From Polaromonas sp. AER18D-145 (GTDB lineage: Bacteria; Pseudomonadota; Gammaproteobacteria; Burkholderiales; Burkholderiaceae_C), in assembly GCF_002379095.1 (NCBI RefSeq), contig NZ_NBZV01000022.1, positions 1 to 64,000 of the forward strand: 64,000 nt of DNA, in the 5' to 3' direction. Positions within the stretch are counted from its first letter, which is position 1, and each line of letters opens with the position of its first letter. The notes under the pieces are model-generated. The model saw only the letters and a program-made list of their open reading frames with translations. It was not told where the DNA came from and ran no database searches. The position numbers were made by a program, and so were the translations under genes. Positions 9,531 through 17,753 of the stretch are shown here, one piece after another.

Positions 9531-9581
9531 GCCCTTCGACCCTTCGACGGGCTCAGGACAGGCCCAGCTCAGGGCGAACGG
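9531..9581. repeat. dispersed TTCGAC/GGGCGAACGG repeat, copy 1
   Basis: A GC-rich sequence made of CCCTTCGAC, GGCTCAGGACAGG and AGCTCAGGGCGAACGG units, the same parts as the elements at 10880, 11421, 22981 and 24514. It lies between two convergent genes (alpha/beta hydrolase and uppP), a common site for such palindromic repeats, where a folded transcript could end transcription from both sides. Confidence 0.75.
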
Positions 9582-9586
9582 AAAAT

Positions 9587-10420
9587 TCAGGCCGCCCAGG
9601 TGACCCAGCCCATCTGCGCAGTCACCAGCACCACCACACCGAAGACGATGCGGTACCAGGCAAAGGGCACAAAGCTGTGGGTGGCGATGTAACGCAGCAG
9701 CCAGCGAATGCACAGCCAGGCGCTGACAAAGGCAAACAGCAACCCGACGCCGAACAGCGGCAGGTCCGCCGCCGACAGCAGGGCGCGGTCCTTGTACAGG
9801 CTGTAGGCACCGGCGCCGATCAGCGTCGGAATCGCCAGGTAAAACGAAAAGTCCGTCGCGGCCTTGCGTGACAGGCCCAGCAACATGCCGCCAATGATGG
9901 TGGCGCCGCTGCGGCTGGTGCCGGGCACCATGGCCAGGCACTGCACCAGGCCGACCTTGAGCGCATCCATCATGGTCATGGCCTCGACCTCATGGATGCG
10001 TGCCGTGGCCGGGTTGGTTTTCTGGCGCCGCTCGGCCCACAAAATGACGAAGCCGCCGATGATGAAGGTGCTCGCCACCACCACGGGCGTGAACAGGTGG
10101 GCCTTGATGGCCTTGCCAAACAGCAGGCCCAGCAGCACCGCCGGCACAAACGCGACCAGGACATTGAGCGCAAACTGCTGCGCCTGCCTCTCCGTAGGCA
10201 GTGCCACCAAGGTGTCGCGCAGTTTTTGCCAGTAGACCAGGATGACGGCAAAAATGGCGCCGGTCTGGATCGCAATGTCAAACACCTTGGCCTTCTCGTC
10301 GTCAAAACCCAGCAAGGCGCCGGCAAGAATCAGGTGGCCGGTGGAAGAAATGGGCAGGAACTCGGTCAAACCCTCGACGATGCCCATGACGGCAGCCTTG
10401 ATCAGCAATGCAATGTCCAC
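9587..10420 (-). CDS. uppP: undecaprenyl-diphosphatase UppP (BacA)
   Basis: 277-residue integral membrane phosphatase that recycles undecaprenyl diphosphate to the monophosphate carrier for peptidoglycan and other envelope polymers. Both family signatures are present: [15 protein letters not shown] at residues 16-30 and [13 protein letters not shown] in the middle, which hold the catalytic Glu, Ser and Arg. Several hydrophobic helices run the whole length. The start codon is GTG (10418-10420 on the minus strand). It is alone on its strand. Confidence 0.96.
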   Translation of the reverse strand: MDIALLIKAAVMGIVEGLTEFLPISSTGHLILAGALLGFDDEKAKVFDIAIQTGAIFAVILVYWQKLRDTLVALPTERQAQQFALNVLVAFVPAVLLGLLFGKAIKAHLFTPVVVASTFIIGGFVILWAERRQKTNPATARIHEVEAMTMMDALKVGLVQCLAMVPGTSRSGATIIGGMLLGLSRKAATDFSFYLAIPTLIGAGAYSLYKDRALLSAADLPLFGVGLLFAFVSAWLCIRWLLRYIATHSFVPFAWYRIVFGVVVLVTAQMGWVTWAA

Positions 10421-10648
10421 ACGCGCTCCAAAAATATGGGCTGATTATCGCTGTCGGCCCACTGCACCCCCCGGGGCGCGGCAGGCGTGGGGCTGCGCTT
10501 TTCACGTTCGCTGGGCGCAACTCGCGCCGCTGCTCCTGCATTTCGTCGCAAAGTCCTCGCGCCGGCGCGGCCATCCGCTGCAGCCCGCACCTTGCACGTC
10601 CTCACCACCTCACCACCTCACCAATGAACAATGAACAAGGAGCTCGCC

Positions 10649-10800
10649 ATGCACACCACAACCCGGAAAGACCCCGACCTTGAACAACTCGCCCGCAAGC
10701 GAGCAGGGGCCAAGCTCGGCTGGTATGTTCACCTCTGCATCTATATCGCCGTCAACCTGCTGCTCGCCACGCTGTCTTACCTGAGTGGTCGCCACTGGGC
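10649..10800 (+). pseudogene. truncated 2TM-domain protein gene
   Basis: ATG at 10649 is well placed after AAGGAG (10637-10642). The reading frame encodes DPDLEQLARKRAGAKLGWYVH and a hydrophobic helix, closely matching the intact gene at 11043-11351, then loses all similarity after about residue 50. The frame stays open to 11335 only by running through intergenic sequence, a repeat element and an alternative frame of the intact copy. I read it as a tandem paralogue that lost its second half. Confidence 0.7.
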
Positions 10801-10879
10801 ATGCAGCGGGATCCCTGGTGAAGCGGCAACCCTTCATCCGGGTTTGCCGCACCTGAAGCCGCTCCCCTGTTCTATTGAT

Positions 10880-11015
10880 GTTTTCGTAATTCATGACGCT
10901 ACACCGTTCGGGCTGAGCCTGTCGAAGCCTGTCCTGAGCAAGGACGAAGGGCCCTTCGACAAGCTCAGGGCGAACGGTAGTAAGTTGCCTGTCATGATTT
11001 ATGGAAGTCTCAATA
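10880..11015. repeat. long dispersed repeat with conserved flanks, copy A
   Basis: A ~136-bp element. The core has TTCGGGCTGAGCCTGTCGA and CTTCGACAAGCTCAGGGCG, which can pair with each other. The outer ends TAATTCATGAC (10888-) and GTCATGATTTA (10991-) form an imperfect inverted pair, and AAGTCTCAATA closes the right end. The same core and the same flanks recur at 22981-23138. Confidence 0.8.
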
Positions 11016-11042
11016 AAATGATTGGTTCTTCACACCCCTGCC

Positions 11043-11351
11043 ATGATGCCTACACCGTCCCTGCCCGAAGACATCGAACGCCTGGCCCACAAGCGCGCGG
11101 GTGCCAAGCTGGGCTGGTATGTTCACGCCGCGCTCTACCTGCTGGTCAATCTGGTGATCTTCGCCACGTCGGCCTACGGCTTCGGCAGCCGGCCCTGGTC
11201 GCTGTTCCCGCTGCTGGGCTGGGGCCTGGGGCTGGTGCTGCATGGCATGTCGGTGTTTGTGCTGGGCAACGGCAGCGGCCTGCGCGAGCGCATGGTGCAG
11301 AAAGAGCGAGAACGCCTTCAGCGCGAGTTCGGTGACGGCCCGCAGCGATGA
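11043..11351 (+). CDS. 2TM-domain membrane protein
   Basis: 102-residue protein with a charged N-terminal helix (PEDIERLAHKRAGAKLGWYVH) followed by two membrane helices separated by a short aromatic turn, then a charged C-terminus. This is the 2TM domain arrangement, which in Burkholderiales is often found beside a LytTR-type regulator and a sensor kinase. Two adjacent ATGs (11043 and 11046) are possible starts. Its stop overlaps the ATG of the LytTR gene by 4 bp (ATGA), showing translational coupling. It lies just after repeat copy A and is the intact twin of the fragment at 10649. Confidence 0.75.
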   Translation: MMPTPSLPEDIERLAHKRAGAKLGWYVHAALYLLVNLVIFATSAYGFGSRPWSLFPLLGWGLGLVLHGMSVFVLGNGSGLRERMVQKERERLQREFGDGPQR

Positions 11352-11770
11352 ACATCGACTGGGCCGCCAAGCTGCTGACCGAATTGCTGTTTTTTGACAT
11401 CCGCATGACCGGCCTGGGCGGCCCCTTCGACAAAGCGCAGGACAGGCCGCTGAAGGTGCTGCAGATCAGCGTGGACAAGACCATTCGCATGGTGCCGGTG
11501 GGCGAGGTGGTTTATTTTGAAGCGGCCGACAAATACGTGCGGGTGCTCACCGCCGATCACGAGTACCTGATACGCACCCCGCTGAAAGACCTGCTGCCGC
11601 AACTGGACACGCAAAGCTTCTGGCAGATCCACCGCGGCACGGTGGTGCAGGCCGGCGCGATTGAAACCGTCAGCCGGGACGAGACCGGCAAACTCACCTT
11701 GAGCCTGCGCGGCAGGATAGAGAAACTAGCGGTCAGTCGCATGTACAGTCATCAATTCAGGGCCATGTAA
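11348..11770 (+). CDS. LytTR DNA-binding protein with a receiver-domain remnant
   Basis: 140 residues. From about residue 36 it is a LytTR output domain (VVYFEAADKYVRVL, SFWQIHRGTVV). The N-terminus is abnormal: LLFFDIRMTGLGG (about residues 13-25) is the phosphoacceptor segment of a receiver domain (compare FLDIRMPGL), but the rest of the receiver is gone. It is joined to LytTR by GPFDKAQDRP, the in-frame translation of the dispersed TTCGAC repeat. The gene looks like the product of an internal deletion mediated by, or repaired with, the repeat. It may still bind DNA but cannot be a normal phosphorylated regulator. No sensor kinase gene remains beside it. Confidence 0.75.
   Translation: MNIDWAAKLLTELLFFDIRMTGLGGPFDKAQDRPLKVLQISVDKTIRMVPVGEVVYFEAADKYVRVLTADHEYLIRTPLKDLLPQLDTQSFWQIHRGTVVQAGAIETVSRDETGKLTLSLRGRIEKLAVSRMYSHQFRAM
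11421..11448. repeat. dispersed repeat fragment inside the LytTR gene
   Basis: CCCCTTCGACAAAGC followed by GCAGGACAGGCC is a partial copy of the repeat seen at 9531, 10880, 22981 and 24514. It keeps the reading frame open and adds about nine residues to the protein. Confidence 0.7.
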
Positions 11771-11805
11771 ACAGCCCCGTTTCTGTCTGACCGTACCTGC
11801 CGCCC

Positions 11806-12456
11806 ATGCCCTCTTCCTTCACGTCGTCCACACCTTCCACGCCCTCCCCGACCTCCGCCTCGCCCGACTTGGTCCTCGACTTCTGGCTCGGCGATGGCGT
11901 CACGCTGGGCTGGCCCAGCCAGGACATGGGCAAGCGCTGGTTTAACGGCGGGCCCGAACTCGACGAGGAAATCCGCCAGACCTTCGGCGAGCTGGTCGAA
12001 CAGGCGCTGGCCGGCCGTCTGGCCGACTGGGAGGCGCAGCCGCTGAGCCGGCTGGCGCTGATCATCCTGCTCGACCAGTTTCCCCGCAATATCTTTCGCG
12101 GCAAGGGCCAGGCCTTTGCCGGCGACGAGCAGGCCCAGCGGCTGGTCAGCGATGCACTCGCACAGGGCATCGACGAGGCCCTGCCCTGGGTCGGCCGTGT
12201 CTTTTTGTACATGCCGCTCACCCATGCCGAAAACCTGGCTCTGCAGGAAGAAGGCGTGCGCCGCTTCAGCGCGCTGGCCGCGGCCGCGCCCGAGGCGCAC
12301 CGTGCCAGCGCCCAGGGCTCGCTGGACTTTGCCATCAAGCACCGCGACATCGTTGCCCGCTATGGCCGTTTTCCCTACCGCAACGCCGCACTGGGGCGCA
12401 CCAGCAGCGCGCTGGAATTCGAGTTCCTGAAAATCGGCCCGCGCTTCGGGCAATAG
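11806..12456 (+). CDS. DUF924 family protein
   Basis: 216-residue soluble helical protein. The family hallmarks are visible: VLDFWLGDG at the start, KRWFNGGPELDEEIRQTFG, and LILLDQFPRNIFRG around residue 90, followed by a C-terminal part with tetratricopeptide-like helices. Proteins of this family are widespread in proteobacteria; their biochemical role is unknown. It starts 35 bp after the LytTR gene on the same strand. Confidence 0.85.
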   Translation: MPSSFTSSTPSTPSPTSASPDLVLDFWLGDGVTLGWPSQDMGKRWFNGGPELDEEIRQTFGELVEQALAGRLADWEAQPLSRLALIILLDQFPRNIFRGKGQAFAGDEQAQRLVSDALAQGIDEALPWVGRVFLYMPLTHAENLALQEEGVRRFSALAAAAPEAHRASAQGSLDFAIKHRDIVARYGRFPYRNAALGRTSSALEFEFLKIGPRFGQ

Positions 12457-12556
12457 GCCCTTAACCGAACACCGCACCGCTGGACCGGCCGGCGCGAATT
12501 CGCGGGAGTAACGCGCCCGCCAGCACCACCCGTCCACTCCCCGCTCCGCACAACAC

Positions 12557-12594
12557 CGCACTGCACTGCACTGCACTGCACTGCACTGCACTGC
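12557..12594. repeat. CTGCA pentanucleotide tandem repeat
   Basis: About seven perfect copies of the five-base unit CTGCA run from 12557 to 12594, in the 312-bp gap between the DUF924 gene and the DUF3455 gene that starts at 12769. Perfect pentamer runs are prone to slipped-strand change. Here the run lies about 175 bp before a lipoprotein gene, so it could alter promoter spacing rather than reading frame. Confidence 0.9.
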
Positions 12595-12768
12595 GTGAAT
12601 TTTTTTCACACCCCGCCTGCCCGCGCTGAATCCACCGGCGCGCCGGCCACGTACCCCCGGCAGACGCCATCGAACTGCCGGCTTGATTGCGGCCATCCGA
12701 CGCGTTGAACCCGCGACATCCACCACCAACAACTGGCGCCCGCCAGCTCACTACCAGGAGTGCCCCTC

Positions 12769-13314
12769 ATGATGATCCGTACCGCCATCGCCACCGCCGC
12801 CGTCTCCCTTGTTGCCGCCTGCGGCACCATGACCCCGATGATGCCGACCTACTCGCAGGCCGGCCTGCCCGCCGCCGTCCAGGTGCCCGCCGGCAACCGG
12901 GTGGCCCTCGAAACCGTGGGCATGGGTGACATCACCTACCAGTGCAGCGCCAAAAAAGACATGGCCGGCCAGTTCGAGTGGGTGTTTGTCGGCCCCGACG
13001 CCAAACTGATGGACCGCAGCGGCAAACAGGTCGGCAAATACTACGGCCCGCCCGCCACCTGGGAGGCCGTGGACGGCTCCAGGCTGACCGCCACACAACT
13101 CGCCGTCGCGCCCAACATGGCCGGCAACATCCCGCTGCAGCTCGTCAAGGGCAACCCCGCCATGGGCAGCGGCGCCATGCAGGGCGTCACCTACATCCAG
13201 CGCGTGGCCACCCTGGGCGGCGTTGCACCGGCCACACCGTGCGCCGCCGGCAACCTGGGGGCCAAGCAGATCGTCAAGTACCAGGCCGACTACATCTTCT
13301 ACAAGGCCATGTAA
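12769..13314 (+). CDS. DUF3455 lipoprotein, copy 1
   Basis: 181-residue exported protein. The signal sequence MMIRTAIATAAVSLVAACG ends in a lipobox with the lipidated Cys, so a membrane-attached lipoprotein is expected. The body matches DUF3455: AVQVPAGNRVALE, ITYQCSA, FEWVFVGPDAKLMD, YYGPPATWEAVDGS, ITYIQRVAT-like VTYIQRV, and a C-terminal YQADYIFYKAM. The ATG at 12769 is 8 bases after AGGAG (12756-12760); a GTG at 12760 is less likely. A related protein is encoded at 14266-14898. Function of the family is unknown. A strong terminator follows. Confidence 0.8.
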   Translation: MMIRTAIATAAVSLVAACGTMTPMMPTYSQAGLPAAVQVPAGNRVALETVGMGDITYQCSAKKDMAGQFEWVFVGPDAKLMDRSGKQVGKYYGPPATWEAVDGSRLTATQLAVAPNMAGNIPLQLVKGNPAMGSGAMQGVTYIQRVATLGGVAPATPCAAGNLGAKQIVKYQADYIFYKAM

Positions 13315-13394
13315 GCCCCGCGCTGCATTTCTTCGGGAGGTTCGCCGGAATGGTGAGCGGCCGGCTCCGCGTCTGGCGGGGCCGGCTTTGACAG

Positions 13395-13436
13395 CCTGCA
13401 GGCCATCGCGCGAGCGGTGGCCTGCAGGTTTTTTTT
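13395..13436 (+). terminator. rho-independent terminator
   Basis: An 11-bp perfect stem (CCTGCAGGCCA at 13395-13405 with its complement at 13418-13428) is followed by eight T. It ends the DUF3455 transcript. The rest of the 395-bp gap 13315-13709 shows nothing else apart from a ribosome-binding site before 13710. Confidence 0.9.
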
Positions 13437-13709
13437 GGTGCATGCGGTCGATCGCGTTTTTTGCCCGCAAATCCCTGGCGCGGCGTCCTACATACGCTTA
13501 CACCTGTTGCAACCGAAACTGGTCAACAGCTCCACCCAATAATGAACCAGACCTTCCATGAGACGCCTCCCCTTCAGCCAGTTTGAAAAGCCTCAACCCA
13601 TGGGAGACCGTTGTTCCACGCCGCGCTGTGCGCTGTCTCATGCAAGAGGCAACCGCCTACAGGGCCCGGCCCGGAGCTGCGGTCTGATGAGTGCAAGGAG
13701 TAACCTGAG

Positions 13710-14192
13710 ATGAGAAACACGCACCATATGTTTCGAGCGATCAGCCTGGCCATCGGCCTGGCCTTGCTGGTGGTCACCGGCACGGCGGCCATGATCGCTG
13801 CCTTTTCAGGCCCGGCCTTAACCCCCCGCGCGTATGGCGCTTATGACCAGCCGGTGGTGCTCGCGCCCCTGCCTGACGCTGCGCAAGCCCTTTCACCGGC
13901 GGGCGACGACCATGTGCTGTACCAGCGCGTGGCCCGAGCGGACGGAACCCAGGAATGGGAGCTGACGCCGGCTCCGCAAACCGCCCTGGCTCAGGACAAC
14001 CGCAGCAGCGCCGTTGTGGCCATGCGCCCCACCCTGGATGCGCCGGTCTTCAGCCGTGTCAGCTACAGCCTGCAGGCCAAACCAGGCGGCTTCAGCAAGA
14101 CCCTGAAAAGCTGCAACAGTGCCTTGACCGGCCAAGGCGCCAAGCCCAAAACACTGGCCGCGTATGACATTTCCTGCACCACCGTGGGCTAA
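13710..14192 (+). CDS. exported protein of unknown function
   Basis: 160 residues. ATG follows AAGGAG (around 13697-13702). The N-terminus FRAISLAIGLALLVVTGTAAMIAAF is a signal anchor or uncleaved signal; the rest is extracytoplasmic, rich in Ala, Pro and Thr, with two Cys near the C-terminus (KSCNSAL and ISCTTVG) that could form a disulfide. I do not recognise a family. It lies between two DUF3455 lipoprotein genes on the same strand, 73 bp before the second one by the start chosen there, and could belong to the same envelope function. Confidence 0.6.
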   Translation: MRNTHHMFRAISLAIGLALLVVTGTAAMIAAFSGPALTPRAYGAYDQPVVLAPLPDAAQALSPAGDDHVLYQRVARADGTQEWELTPAPQTALAQDNRSSAVVAMRPTLDAPVFSRVSYSLQAKPGGFSKTLKSCNSALTGQGAKPKTLAAYDISCTTVG

Positions 14193-14265
14193 AAAGCACC
14201 TGGAGCCGGTCGCGGACGGGACAAACCGCGCCGGCGTGCGGGGGTTTTCCCGTACAGAACACCCC

Positions 14266-14898
14266 ATGATCATGGGGTTTACTAGGGCAAGCTCACCCTC
14301 CGGAACCTTCGTGAAAACACCCTCCCGCAGCAATGTCCCCTTTGGTCGCCTGTCGCGCAGCCTGCTTGTGATCATCGGCAGCGCCGCCTTGCTGGGCGCC
14401 TGCGGCTACCGCCCGCTCCAGCCCTACAACAACCAGAAAGACCTGCCCGAAGCCGTTCGTGTGCCCGACGGTTACCAGCCCGTGCTGGAAGCCACCAGCA
14501 ACGGCAGGCTGCTGTACGAATGCCAGGCCGTCAAACGCGCGCCGTATGAATACGAGTGGCTCATGAGAAACGCCAGCGTGGACCTGACCGACACCTACGG
14601 CGGCACCATCATGCACAAGCCCGGGGCACGCGCGAGTTGGGTCCATCGTGATGGCTCCAGCGTCATGGCCCGCGAATTTTCCGAGGTGGGCAACGGCAGC
14701 AACAACCTGCCCCTGCAGCGCTACAACGCCCAGTCTTCCGGCGTATCCGGGACGCTGCACAACATCACTTATGTCCAGCGCCTGCGCACCGTGGGCGGCT
14801 GGATATCGAGCACCCCCTGCACCTCGGCGCAACTGGGCATGCGCAAGACCGTACCTTACGAGGCGGACTACATTTTTTGGCGCGCCAAGGGCTCCTGA
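14266..14898 (+). CDS. DUF3455 lipoprotein, copy 2
   Basis: 210 residues from the ATG at 14266; GTG at 14311 is another possible start. SLLVIIGSAALLGACG is a lipoprotein signal ending in a lipobox Cys. The mature part parallels copy 1 at 12769: AVRVPDGYQPVLE, LLYECQAV, YEYEWLMRNASVDLTD, RASWVHRDGSSV, LPLQRYNAQ, ITYVQRLRTVGG, and C-terminal YEADYIFWRAKGS. The two proteins have clearly diverged, so the duplication is old. A bidirectional terminator follows at 14933. Confidence 0.75.
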   Translation: MIMGFTRASSPSGTFVKTPSRSNVPFGRLSRSLLVIIGSAALLGACGYRPLQPYNNQKDLPEAVRVPDGYQPVLEATSNGRLLYECQAVKRAPYEYEWLMRNASVDLTDTYGGTIMHKPGARASWVHRDGSSVMAREFSEVGNGSNNLPLQRYNAQSSGVSGTLHNITYVQRLRTVGGWISSTPCTSAQLGMRKTVPYEADYIFWRAKGS

Positions 14899-14932
14899 AA
14901 CGCCGTCTCCAGCACTGGGCCACGGCGCCCAC

Positions 14933-14968
14933 AAAAAAGCCCGCAGGGTTGACGCTGCGGGCTTTTTT
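14933..14968. terminator. bidirectional rho-independent terminator
   Basis: AAAAAAGCCCGCAG (14933-14946) pairs with CTGCGGGCTTTTTT (14955-14968) over an 8-base loop. The A and T tracts allow it to stop transcription from both the DUF3455 gene and the convergent repeat-protein gene. Confidence 0.92.
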
Positions 14969-14988
14969 GATGGTGGCAAGCGGCGGGT

Positions 14989-15447
14989 TCAGCGGCCGTA
15001 ATAACCTGAGCCCTGGTTTTGCACGTAGTAACCACCCTGGCGATAACCACCGCGGCGGTCATCGTCGTCGCGGTCGTGATGGCCATGCCGCTTGTGCCAG
15101 CCATGGGGGCGACCGTAATACACCGGGGCGGGCTGCACGTAGACTGGACGCGGCTGGTAATACACCGGCGCCGGCTGGTAATACACCGGTGCAGGCTGCA
15201 CATACACAGGGCGGGGTTGCACATAGACCGGCTGGGGCTGCACGTAAACCGGTTGCGCATACACCGGGTAGGCATTGGTCACACCGATCTGCGCGCCCGG
15301 AAGCACCACACCGACGGAAAACTGCACATCGCTGCGGGCATGGGCACCGCCCGCAAACCCCATTGCCGCGATGGCCAGGGCGGCAGCAGCGCCGGCCATC
15401 AGCATCGGCTTGCGGGACGGTGCGGCTTGAACAGTTGTCTTAAGCAT
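14989..15447 (-). CDS. secreted PVYVQP-repeat protein
   Basis: 152 residues. An N-terminal signal peptide (AAALAIAAMGFAGGAHA) is followed by a short globular start (DVQFSVGVVLPGAQIGV) and then about eight tandem copies of a six- to seven-residue unit PVY[VYA]QP(x), roughly residues 60-110. The C-terminus is rich in His, Asp, Arg, Gly and Tyr (GHHDRDDDDRRGG), ending in QGSGYYGR. Tyr/Pro repeats of this sort occur in envelope and matrix proteins; the His/Asp tail could bind metal. ATG at 15447 follows AAGGAG. No function is assigned. Confidence 0.8.
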   Translation of the reverse strand: MLKTTVQAAPSRKPMLMAGAAAALAIAAMGFAGGAHARSDVQFSVGVVLPGAQIGVTNAYPVYAQPVYVQPQPVYVQPRPVYVQPAPVYYQPAPVYYQPRPVYVQPAPVYYGRPHGWHKRHGHHDRDDDDRRGGYRQGGYYVQNQGSGYYGR

Positions 15448-15595
15448 TGCTTTCTCCTTGTACTGGGCAGAAAAAGCCCATGTAGGTATTAAACGCGCCA
15501 GCCGGGTAACGGCCTACCGCACGCACAGTGAAGAGCGTAGCCAAAAGTAACGCCCAAACTGGGTTGTCCAGTGGCAACGCCCTAGAATCAGCCTC

Positions 15596-17716
15596 ATGAA
15601 CGCCCCTGCAGACAAAGAACCCCACAAACCCAGCAATTTCCTGCGCCAGATCATCGAGCATGACCTGGCCGCCGGCACCTATTCCGGCCGCAAATGGGGC
15701 GGCAGCCCCGGCGACGCCTCCCACCACGCCGCCGGCCAGCCCGATACCGCACGCATCCGCACCCGTTTCCCGCCCGAGCCCAACGGCTACCTGCATGTGG
15801 GCCACGCCAAAAGCATCTGCCTGAACTTCGGCCTGGCGCGCGACTACGGCGGCGTGTGCCACCTGCGTTTTGACGACACCAACCCCGAAAAAGAAGACAC
15901 CGAATACGTCAACAGCATCATCGATGCCGTGAAATGGCTGGGGTTTGACTGGAATGCCCGGGTCAACGGCGTCGCTACCGCCCACCTGTTCCAGGCCAGC
16001 GACTATTTCGACTTCATGTACCGCGCCGCGGAATACCTGATCGAGACCGGCCACGCCTATGTGGACGAACAAAGCGCCGACGAAATGCGCGCCAACCGCG
16101 GCGACTTCCGGCTTGCCGGTGTGGACAGCCCTTTCCGCCAACGCACACCGGCCGACAACCTGGCGCGTTTTCGCGACATGCGCGACGGCAAGCTCGCCGA
16201 CGGCGCCGCCGTGCTGCGCGCCAAGATCGACATGGCCAGCCCCAACATCAACATGCGCGACCCAGCGATTTACCGCATTCGCCGCGCCACGCACCACAAC
16301 ACCGGCGACCAGTGGTGCATTTACCCGATGTACGCGTTTGCACACCCGATCGAGGACGCGCTCGAGAACATCACCCACAGCATCTGCACGCTGGAGTTTG
16401 AAGACCAGCGCCCGTTTTACGACTGGACGCTGGAGCGCATCGTGCCCATCCTGCGCGCGCCGCAGTTTGCCCTTGCGCGCGAGCTGGTCGAAAAAATCGA
16501 AGGCCAGGGCCTGGAAGCCGGCAAGGAATTTGCCCTGCACTGCCACAACCACGCCGACAAGCTGTTTGCCAGCGAGGCCGAGGCGCAGATGCGCGCCATG
16601 TTTGTGCGCTGGGAGCACAACCCCGACGCCGTGCTGCACGACCTGCCCGCGTTTTTTGCGCTGCTCAAGACGGAACTCGCGCAGTTCACACCGCTGCTCG
16701 AACACGCACTCGACGGCGAACGCCCCAACCTCTTCCTGCTGCCGCACCAGTATGAGTTTGCCCGGCTCAACCTGACCTATGTGCTGACCAGCAAACGCAA
16801 GCTCGCCCAACTCGTCAACGAAAAACGCGTGAGCGGCTGGGACGATCCGCGCATGCCCACCATCGTCGGCCTGCGCCGGCGCGGCTACACACCCGAGGCA
16901 ATCCAGCTGTTTGCCGAACGCATAGGCGTGACCAAAAGCGACAGCTGGATTGACTACAGCACTTTGGAGGGCTGCCTGCGCGACACGCTGGACCCGACCG
17001 CCCCGCGCGCCATGGCCGTGCTCGACCCGGTGAAACTGGTGCTGACGAACTGGGACGCTGAAATGGAAAACAGCGGTCAAGCCGCTGTAGATGGGCGCTA
17101 TCTGGACGACTGCGCCGCCCCCGTGCACCCGCACCACCCCGACATGGGCACACGCCACTTCAAGATCGGCAAGGAAGTGTGGATTGAACGCACCGACTAC
17201 GAAGAAACGCCACCCAAGGGCTTCTTCCGCCTCTTCCCCGCCCACACCAATACCAGCGGCCAGGCCATCGCGGCCAGCAAGGTGCGCCTGAAATACGGCC
17301 ACGTCATCGAATGCATGGGCGCGACCAAAGACGCCACCGGCAACATCACCGAAGTGCAGGCCAAACTGATCCCCGACACCAAAAGCGGCACCCCCGGCTC
17401 CGACAGCGTCAAGGTCAAGGGCGTGATCACCTGGGTCGGCGTGAACGACGCCGTACAGGCCGAAGTGCGCCTGTACGACCGGCTGTTTACCCAGGCCCAC
17501 CCCGAGGCGGACGGCAAGGATTTTCTGGAAAACCTGAACCCGGACAGCCTGAGCGTGGTCACGGCTTATGTGGAGCCTTCACTGGCGAATGTTGAAGCCG
17601 GGCAGCGTTTTCAGTTTGAGCGGCATGGGTACTTTGTCACTGACTTGAAGGATCACGCTGAGGGGAAAGCGGTGTTCAATCGAGTTACGGGGATGAAGGA
17701 CAGTTGGGGAAAGTAA
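15596..17716 (+). CDS. glnS: glutamine-tRNA ligase with a large internal insertion
   Basis: 706 residues; E. coli GlnRS has about 554. Class I signatures are intact: RFPPEPNGYLHVGHAKS (HIGH-like HVGH), and VLTSKRKLAQLV (KMSKS-like). RFDDTNPEKEDTEYV and the C-terminal anticodon-binding barrels follow as expected. Between YDW (275-277) and HQYEF (384-388) lie 107 residues where E. coli has 12, so about 95 residues (LRAPQFALARELVEKIEG to DGERPNLFLL) are inserted in the catalytic half just before the KMSKS region. The insert is helical, with HCHNHADKLF and several charged pairs. It charges tRNA-Gln in the cytoplasm. Genes on both sides belong to other functions. Confidence 0.95.
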   Translation: MNAPADKEPHKPSNFLRQIIEHDLAAGTYSGRKWGGSPGDASHHAAGQPDTARIRTRFPPEPNGYLHVGHAKSICLNFGLARDYGGVCHLRFDDTNPEKEDTEYVNSIIDAVKWLGFDWNARVNGVATAHLFQASDYFDFMYRAAEYLIETGHAYVDEQSADEMRANRGDFRLAGVDSPFRQRTPADNLARFRDMRDGKLADGAAVLRAKIDMASPNINMRDPAIYRIRRATHHNTGDQWCIYPMYAFAHPIEDALENITHSICTLEFEDQRPFYDWTLERIVPILRAPQFALARELVEKIEGQGLEAGKEFALHCHNHADKLFASEAEAQMRAMFVRWEHNPDAVLHDLPAFFALLKTELAQFTPLLEHALDGERPNLFLLPHQYEFARLNLTYVLTSKRKLAQLVNEKRVSGWDDPRMPTIVGLRRRGYTPEAIQLFAERIGVTKSDSWIDYSTLEGCLRDTLDPTAPRAMAVLDPVKLVLTNWDAEMENSGQAAVDGRYLDDCAAPVHPHHPDMGTRHFKIGKEVWIERTDYEETPPKGFFRLFPAHTNTSGQAIAASKVRLKYGHVIECMGATKDATGNITEVQAKLIPDTKSGTPGSDSVKVKGVITWVGVNDAVQAEVRLYDRLFTQAHPEADGKDFLENLNPDSLSVVTAYVEPSLANVEAGQRFQFERHGYFVTDLKDHAEGKAVFNRVTGMKDSWGK

Positions 17717-17753
17717 CAAATAGCCCGACGATATAAAAACTGGGGAGGCAAAA

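Noticed and set aside
15120..15270. Regularly spaced short repeats that might be a small CRISPR-like array
   Set aside because: The period is only ~18-21 bp and follows the reading frame of the PVYVQP protein; no spacers or cas genes.
15440..17500. Very long open frame antisense to glnS
   Set aside because: It is a shadow of the high-GC glnS frame: low-complexity Gly/Ala/Val/His composition and no ribosome-binding site.
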